Part shown: positions 30,101-32,386 of the stretch, piece by piece | Layout: each line of letters begins with the position of its first letter | Numbering within the stretch: the stretch's first letter is position 1 | Source of the DNA: Isoetes engelmannii | Taxonomy: Eukaryota > Streptophyta > Lycopodiopsida > Isoetales > Isoetaceae | DNA length: 32,386 nucleotides | Direction of reading: 5' to 3' | Assembly (NCBI GenBank): GCA_011763485.2 | Contig: JAANSK020274824.1 | Coordinates: forward strand, 1-32,386 | Notes under the pieces: generated by a model | Database searches by the model: none | What the model was told of the DNA's origin: nothing | The model's input: only the letters and a program-made list of their open reading frames with translations | Position numbers and translations under genes: made by a program

Positions 30101-31643
30101 TGCTCTACCAGCTGAGCCAAGTTCGCTGATCTGCTCTTTGCTGGCAAAGTTAACAACTCTGCTTGTTGCAATCTTGCAGACAAGGTATTTTGTAATTTGT
30201 TTAACTCACTGTCTGGATCTACTCCCGTATATCTCATGTCTTACAGTGCAGTGGTGAAGATGGAAGAAGCAGGGCAGATCAATTCCACCATCTTTTAAAG
30301 AGCCTCGATGTATATGTCTCTTCACCTATAGAGTATCAACGACAAAGGGCATGCAATGCTGTGCATGCAATTCTTCTTGAATTTCGTGCATTCTGTATGT
30401 CAGGTATTAGTTCGCTATGTAAAGCATTATTCTGGTTGGTACTCAACAAATGAGCAGGTTATGCTTCTTGAAACTTACATATTGGGGCATTCAAACTAGG
30501 AGAGGATTTGCTCCACATAAATATCCTTGAAATTGGAAACCGTTTTTGCCTTTAAGTTGGCCCTTGAACACGGGCCTAGTTTGTTTGCAATTAGGAGATT
30601 CTTAAAGAAATCTTTAAAAAGAAATCTATGGTGAATCTGAGGCGATCCATGACTTCAGTTCAAATTTAATAGAGTGGGCACAATCAAAACTGATAGCAAC
30701 ACATAGGTCTGACTGTACAATAAACAAATGGACTAAATTGAGGAAAAGCAACAAAAACATAATAATTGGAAAAACATCATAATGGACACAATTTGCAGCA
30801 AAAGCTGGGGCTGGCCAGCGACATCTTTCAATTTAAAATGGTCTGGAGGAGAGAACTAAACGAGCAGAAGATATTGAAATTTACTTAATCTAGCCTTCCA
30901 TGTAATGTTCGATTTCAGCCATACTAATGCATACGCCCGTACTTTCTGATGACTATCTAAAGGAAATACATTTTGGTACAGGCCCCCCTCTCATGCCTTC
31001 GCGCGATGCATTGAGAATCGGAGAAAGGGTTATGGTCTATCTTCCCCGTTCTATGGATGTATGCCCCACAATTAGGAAAACATCGGCGCAGGTAGTTGTT
31101 GGATATGCTGTCCTGTAGAGGATGTTTAAGTACTGATATCACTTGGAGTCATTGCTTTTGCTTTCAGATTTTTGATTTGCTGTTCAGTATTTCTTTGATT
31201 CTGCCCAAACATGTTGGGTCAGCCAATACTGAGAACAGACAAACACTATATACATCATTGTCATCATTGGAAGAACTCATTGCTGTGACGAAATGGGTAA
31301 GTTGGACATCTATTATAACTCTATTTGCTGCCATACCCTAGTTAAGACTCCCTTTGTTGCTATGCAGGAGACATCCAGTCAATTAGTGTTATTGGATTGC
31401 ATAGTTGATGTTATTGGCATCCTATTGACAGTTGAAGAGGTAATGAAATCATACTTTCTCCAAAATGGTTTTGCCTTCCATTTGACTTATTATTAGTGCC
31501 TCTGGCCAGCTCGTAGTTGCCTTAAGATGCTGTGAACAAGCTATCTGTGACAAGGTTCCCAGTTGTGGCGAGGGCGCAACAGTGGCGATAACACAGTTAA
31601 TCACAGAGCGGGGAATGCAACTCCCTGAATCTCATATACCAAG
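9108..31643 (+). CDS. SGR6: SHOOT GRAVITROPISM 6-like HEAT-repeat protein (MROH family), 35 exons, 3' end beyond window
   Basis: The joined exons give about 1157 residues that follow Arabidopsis SGR6 block by block, including [19 protein letters not shown]-like [14 protein letters not shown]-like [36 protein letters not shown]-like [17 protein letters not shown] and SGEDGRSRA. The Arabidopsis protein is about 1700 residues, so the C-terminal third is missing to the right. The family is made of HEAT/armadillo alpha-helical repeats and has no enzyme motif. Arabidopsis SGR6 is needed for shoot gravitropism and is linked to vacuolar membrane dynamics in endodermal cells; the animal relative MROH1 is reported at lysosomes. 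The start ATG is the first in-frame one and gives the short N-terminus usual in this family. All 34 junctions keep the frame. The reading frame has no stop, so the gene looks intact as far as visible. Homology is recalled, not computed. Confidence 0.93.
9289..9379 (+). CDS. SGR6: SGR6-like exon 2
   Basis: Encodes [20 protein letters not shown], the first HEAT helix pair. Ends in phase 2. Confidence 0.9.
9449..9503 (+). CDS. SGR6: SGR6-like exon 3
   Basis: Encodes [18 protein letters not shown]. Ends in phase 0 before GTGAGC. Confidence 0.88.
9581..9724 (+). CDS. SGR6: SGR6-like exon 4
   Basis: Encodes [18 protein letters not shown] and [13 protein letters not shown]. The acceptor at TTAG (9580) is chosen because it keeps WGTQ, matching the length of the Arabidopsis segment; the CACAG 12 bases later is an in-frame alternative. 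Confidence 0.82.
9818..9889 (+). CDS. SGR6: SGR6-like exon 5
   Basis: Encodes [20 protein letters not shown] then MPDL; phase 0 at both ends. It precedes the long intron with the cassette repeats. Confidence 0.9.
10028..10101 (+). pseudogene. Exon-like cassette, copy 1 (frameshifted)
   Basis: 74 bases between CAGCAG and GTGGAC. A one-base loss relative to the other copies breaks the frame after VQMLMPLMP and creates a stop. Confidence 0.6.
10537..10605 (+). other. Exon-like cassette, copy 2 (open, 69 bases)
   Basis: Between CAGCAG and GTGGGC it reads [20 protein letters not shown] then KHE, in phase 0 at both ends, so inclusion between exons 5 and 6 would add 23 residues without a shift. 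No match in the Arabidopsis protein is recalled. Confidence 0.55.
10942..11016 (+). other. Exon-like cassette, copy 3 (open, 75 bases)
   Basis: Between AATAG and GTGGGC it reads [20 protein letters not shown] then YLTHK, phase 0 at both ends. It keeps six bases that copy 2 lacks. Confidence 0.55.
11470..11560 (+). CDS. SGR6: SGR6-like exon 6
   Basis: Encodes [20 protein letters not shown], joining directly to MPDL of exon 5 as in Arabidopsis PDLMMEEIFLHL. Ends in phase 1. Confidence 0.9.
11645..11740 (+). CDS. SGR6: SGR6-like exon 7
   Basis: Encodes [20 protein letters not shown], one of the best conserved blocks. Ends in phase 1. Confidence 0.93.
11814..11892 (+). CDS. SGR6: SGR6-like exon 8
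   Basis: Encodes [20 protein letters not shown]. Ends in phase 2 before GTGAGT. Confidence 0.88.
11974..12037 (+). CDS. SGR6: SGR6-like exon 9
   Basis: Encodes [21 protein letters not shown], matching the Arabidopsis [20 protein letters not shown] region. Phase 0 at its end. Confidence 0.88.
12114..12217 (+). CDS. SGR6: SGR6-like exon 10
   Basis: Encodes [20 protein letters not shown] and KVVPALLG. Ends in phase 2 before GTAAGC. Confidence 0.9.
12218..13335 (+). other. Intron 10
   Basis: About 1.1 kb. The phrase CGTAGnTTTGCATTCTACCAAGA occurs twice (about 12564 and 12609), each followed by GAAGAA/GAGGAA repeats, so a short duplication precedes the purine tract. Otherwise nothing recognised. 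Confidence 0.6.
12577..12720. repeat. Purine-only simple repeat (GGA/GAA-rich)
   Basis: Almost uninterrupted A/G on the plus strand from 12629 to 12718, ending in (GGA)n. Such tracts can form triplex DNA; no evidence of function here. Confidence 0.85.
13336..13438 (+). CDS. SGR6: SGR6-like exon 11
   Basis: Encodes [20 protein letters not shown] and [11 protein letters not shown]. Phase 0 at its end. Confidence 0.9.
13515..13592 (+). CDS. SGR6: SGR6-like exon 12
   Basis: Encodes [20 protein letters not shown] then KQFNLK; 26 codons in phase 0. Confidence 0.88.
13593..15079 (+). other. Intron 12
   Basis: About 1.5 kb, AT-rich. Contains the first copy of the (GAAA)n-GGGTC motif at about 13630-13687. 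No coding segment recognised. Confidence 0.6.
15080..15157 (+). CDS. SGR6: SGR6-like exon 13
   Basis: Encodes [20 protein letters not shown] then LTYMLN; matches [22 protein letters not shown] of Arabidopsis. Confidence 0.93.
15245..15309 (+). CDS. SGR6: SGR6-like exon 14
   Basis: Encodes [21 protein letters not shown]. Ends in phase 2. Confidence 0.9.
15405..15504 (+). CDS. SGR6: SGR6-like exon 15
   Basis: Encodes [20 protein letters not shown] and FRKAMAE. The acceptor is AAGTAG at 15404. Confidence 0.87.
15505..16520 (+). other. Intron 15
   Basis: About 1.0 kb of AT-rich sequence. Short open frames, for example near 16047-16229, have no recognisable domain. Nothing else seen. Confidence 0.55.
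16521..16697 (+). CDS. SGR6: SGR6-like exon 16
   Basis: The longest visible exon. Encodes [20 protein letters not shown] and [10 protein letters not shown], as in the Arabidopsis GELFVEYLVRHSAIGES block. Phase 0. Confidence 0.93.
16698..17162 (+). other. Intron 16
   Basis: 465 bases. A 29-base exon-like segment at 16802-16830 has splice-like borders but would break the frame. Nothing else recognised. Confidence 0.55.
17163..17252 (+). CDS. SGR6: SGR6-like exon 17
   Basis: Encodes [20 protein letters not shown] then [10 protein letters not shown]; 30 codons in phase 0. Confidence 0.92.
17253..17613 (+). other. Intron 17
   Basis: 361 bases, T-rich towards its end, with an ordinary acceptor TTGCAG. 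Nothing else seen. Confidence 0.6.
17614..17679 (+). CDS. SGR6: SGR6-like exon 18
   Basis: Encodes [20 protein letters not shown] then AT; 22 codons in phase 0. Confidence 0.92.
17680..19290 (+). other. Intron 18 with tandem duplication
   Basis: About 1.6 kb, of which nearly 1.2 kb is one 582-bp unit present twice. It also holds the second copy of the (GAAA)n-GGGTCTACGAGACC motif at 17945-18001. Confidence 0.7.
18088..19261. repeat. 582-bp tandem duplication
   Basis: Copy A is 18088-18669 and copy B 18670-19261. Both contain CAGAATCAGCATTCTAA, GGTTCTGTGGCAACATATCT, TCCTGGAAG and GACAGATTGGACCAGAAGGG in the same order with scattered differences. Copy B ends about 30 bases before the acceptor of exon 19. 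Confidence 0.92.
19291..19389 (+). CDS. SGR6: SGR6-like exon 19
   Basis: Encodes [20 protein letters not shown] and YPDTPCPE; 33 codons in phase 0. Confidence 0.9.
19390..19816 (+). other. Intron 19
   Basis: 427 bases. A GATGCTTAA..ATAGGAAGAAGA phrase is repeated near 19408 and 19477. Nothing else recognised. Confidence 0.55.
19817..19891 (+). CDS. SGR6: SGR6-like exon 20
   Basis: Encodes [20 protein letters not shown] then ARILT; 25 codons in phase 0. Confidence 0.93.
19958..20017 (+). CDS. SGR6: SGR6-like exon 21
   Basis: Encodes [20 protein letters not shown]; 20 codons in phase 0. Confidence 0.93.
20078..20167 (+). CDS. SGR6: SGR6-like exon 22
   Basis: Encodes [20 protein letters not shown] then [10 protein letters not shown]; 30 codons in phase 0. 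Confidence 0.93.
20275..20396 (+). CDS. SGR6: SGR6-like exon 23
   Basis: Encodes [20 protein letters not shown] and [17 protein letters not shown]; near-identical to the Arabidopsis block. Ends in phase 2. Confidence 0.95.
20397..20972 (+). other. Intron 23
   Basis: 576 bases of AT-rich sequence; nothing recognised apart from ordinary splice sites. Confidence 0.6.
20973..21102 (+). CDS. SGR6: SGR6-like exon 24
   Basis: Encodes [20 protein letters not shown] and [11 protein letters not shown]. Phase 0 at its end. Confidence 0.93.
21103..23444 (+). other. Intron 24
   Basis: About 2.3 kb. It includes the third (GAAA)n-GGGTCTATGAGACC copy at 22977-23031. A stretch near 21520-21830 has a more even base composition than its surroundings and could be an old insertion, but no domain is readable. 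Confidence 0.55.
23445..23524 (+). CDS. SGR6: SGR6-like exon 25
   Basis: Encodes [20 protein letters not shown] then GQRSIRR. Ends in phase 2 before GTAAGT. Confidence 0.93.
23525..24495 (+). other. Intron 25
   Basis: About 1.0 kb; nothing recognised. Confidence 0.6.
24496..24625 (+). CDS. SGR6: SGR6-like exon 26
   Basis: Encodes [20 protein letters not shown] and IEARIDKLV, one of the most conserved SGR6 blocks. Phase 0 at its end. Confidence 0.95.
24967..25171. repeat. Direct repeat in intron 26, two copies of about 50 bp
   Basis: 24967-25020 and 25123-25171 share AAGTTAGCATGTTGCATGCC and AAACAAAGGGGAGA.GCCGGT; the second copy lacks several bases in the middle. Confidence 0.8.
26767..27231 (+). 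pseudogene. LINE reverse transcriptase fragment
   Basis: The frame reads [20 protein letters not shown] and [14 protein letters not shown], the RT thumb-side motif and the YADD active site (ADD codons at 26953-26961). After one in-frame TAA (27031-27033) the same frame continues with [15 protein letters not shown], the following RT motif of non-LTR elements. The upstream finger motifs are missing or shifted. It is in sense orientation in the intron of the host gene. Confidence 0.93.
27669..27870 (+). pseudogene. LINE C-terminal remnant with zinc-knuckle-like motif
   Basis: After several shifts the plus strand reads [20 protein letters not shown] then a C in FIIITCQYI, a C-x2-C...H...C arrangement like the zf-RVT end of plant LINE proteins. 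It lies about 500 bases downstream of the RT fragment, as expected for the same element. Confidence 0.7.
28073..28172. repeat. Tandem repeat in intron 26, two copies of about 50 bp
   Basis: Both copies contain GGATATTGTGCTGAGA, TGTGTGCA and TATGTT.TGAGA. The second starts near 28122. Confidence 0.85.
29053..29134 (+). CDS. SGR6: SGR6-like exon 27
   Basis: Encodes [20 protein letters not shown] then ITAINLL. Ends in phase 1. Confidence 0.93.
29135..29545 (+). other. Intron 27
   Basis: 411 bases; contains a (GAA)n run at about 29281-29300 and a CTGATGGATAGAA phrase twice (about 29271 and 29328). Nothing else seen. Confidence 0.6.
29546..29703 (+). CDS. SGR6: SGR6-like exon 28
   Basis: Encodes [20 protein letters not shown] and [13 protein letters not shown]. 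Followed by GCAAGT, a GC-type donor; both flanking exons are in phase 0, and the protein alignment supports the junction. Confidence 0.93.
29838..29918 (+). CDS. SGR6: SGR6-like exon 29
   Basis: Encodes [20 protein letters not shown] then TRDRVLQ; 27 codons in phase 0. Confidence 0.95.
30084..30184 (+). CDS. SGR6: SGR6-like exon 30
   Basis: Encodes [20 protein letters not shown] and TLLVAILQT. Ends in phase 2. Confidence 0.93.
30252..30403 (+). CDS. SGR6: SGR6-like exon 31
   Basis: Encodes [20 protein letters not shown] and [20 protein letters not shown]. The acceptor is the second AG of ACAGTGCAG, required for the SGEDGRSRA match. Ends in phase 1. Confidence 0.93.
30404..30918 (+). other. 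Intron 31
   Basis: 515 bases, A-rich in its second half; nothing recognised. Confidence 0.6.
30919..31091 (+). CDS. SGR6: SGR6-like exon 32
   Basis: Encodes [20 protein letters not shown] and [10 protein letters not shown], matching [26 protein letters not shown] of Arabidopsis. Phase 0 at its end. Confidence 0.93.
31168..31296 (+). CDS. SGR6: SGR6-like exon 33
   Basis: Encodes [20 protein letters not shown] and [17 protein letters not shown]; 43 codons in phase 0. Confidence 0.93.
31368..31439 (+). CDS. SGR6: SGR6-like exon 34
   Basis: Encodes [20 protein letters not shown] then TVEE; 24 codons in phase 0. Confidence 0.88.
31510..31643 (+). CDS. SGR6: SGR6-like exon 35 (last one visible)
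   Basis: Encodes [20 protein letters not shown] and [18 protein letters not shown]. Ends in phase 2, so the gene must continue past the window. Confidence 0.9.
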
Positions 31644-32386
31644 GTAGAGATTCTAGCCGTGTTTTCATATAAATTGCCTAGAAAGCTTGAATCTGTGAAC
31701 GTGAAAAATGGTCTTTTATGTTGCATATTATTGTACACAATGATTATACATAGGTGTGGACCGAGGGTCCACATATCTTGCGCTCCAACTCCTTTTGGAG
31801 CCCTCTTTTTGGCTAAACATGGCTGGTATTCAATTGGATATATTAGAGAAAAGAACGTGTCACTTTTTTTTGAGTCTATACGTCAAACATTATAAAGTTT
31901 GAGCTTATAGGGTTCAAACATCAAGATGATGATGCTCCATGATGGAGATCGCAAGGATTACATAGACTGCTCGAACATGGTATGATATATGGTGACAGCA
32001 GTCTGAGGAAACAGATAAGCATCTGATTTGCAGAAAAAGAGAGTGCACTGGCATAAAATTAAGGCAGCATGCTATAGAACAAAATATTGATGGTAAAACC
32101 ACAAACTATGGACAGCCTATCTGACATCCCTTTTGGATGTTTCCAATTAGAGATCTACTGGGGAAGAGATAATTGAACCATAGCCACGTTCTTCTGCTTT
32201 CTTATATCCCTTGCCCGAAAGTGCCATTGAGAAAGTCATATGATATGACACATGCTCTTCAAAGCCGCTATCTTAGTCCGTGTTTCCAAGACCAGGAGAA
32301 CAGGCACTCTATCTTTTGAGGTGCATATGCATCAAACTTTGCTTCTTAAGTATACCCTTCAAAAACTTGTTAAGCTGACTCTTGCA
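31644..32386 (+). other. Intron 35 (partial)
   Basis: I could not find the next SGR6 segment here, so the intron is at least 743 bases. Nothing else recognised. Confidence 0.55.

Overview
The window is plant nuclear DNA: AT-rich, with one intron-dense plus-strand gene, GT-AG introns and remnants of LTR and LINE retroelements. The main gene is a land-plant HEAT-repeat gene. I saw nothing bacterial. The long introns and the style of the retroelements fit a non-flowering land plant better than a compact flowering-plant genome, but the sequence alone does not fix the species.

Region 1 (about 600-7700, minus strand) holds a decayed multi-gene retroelement. Read in its own 5'->3' direction (right to left) it contains: an LTR-like segment with a TATA box and an imperfect primer-binding-site-like sequence (about 7.7-7.5 kb); a leader with a 69-bp hairpin and 45-bp tandem repeats; a gene with its own TATA box whose product starts with a histone H3 tail (MARTK, then A7 and K9) and ends in a clear histone H3 fold; two more 69-bp hairpins; a second TATA-driven unit coding for one or two unrecognised proteins; and a Ty3-type gag with a CCHC zinc knuckle and the start of an aspartic protease (LIDTGATH). 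All of these genes carry frameshifts and stops. Recognisable reverse transcriptase and integrase are absent, and the element runs out near the left edge. A retroelement with its own H3-tail-plus-H3-fold protein is the most unusual content of the window.

Region 2 (about 7.87-8.6 kb) is a diverged AT-rich tandem repeat built on TGACAAAA, directly upstream of the main gene.

Region 3 (9108 to beyond 31643, plus strand) is the orthologue of Arabidopsis SHOOT GRAVITROPISM 6 (SGR6), the plant member of the MROH (maestro HEAT-like repeat) family. I could place 35 exons that join in phase into 3473 coding bases (about 1157 residues), roughly the N-terminal two thirds of the protein. The rest lies beyond the right edge. 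Intron 28 is GC-AG. Several introns carry distinctive structure: intron 5 has three tandem copies of a unit that includes an exon-like 69-75 base cassette with splice sites; intron 18 has a 582-bp tandem duplication; intron 26 has a LINE remnant with an RT active site and a C-terminal zinc-knuckle-like motif; introns 12, 18 and 24 share a (GAAA)n-linked motif.

The two main units are on opposite strands and diverge from about 8 kb. I see no sign that they work together; the retroelement is most simply an old insertion upstream of a conserved gene.
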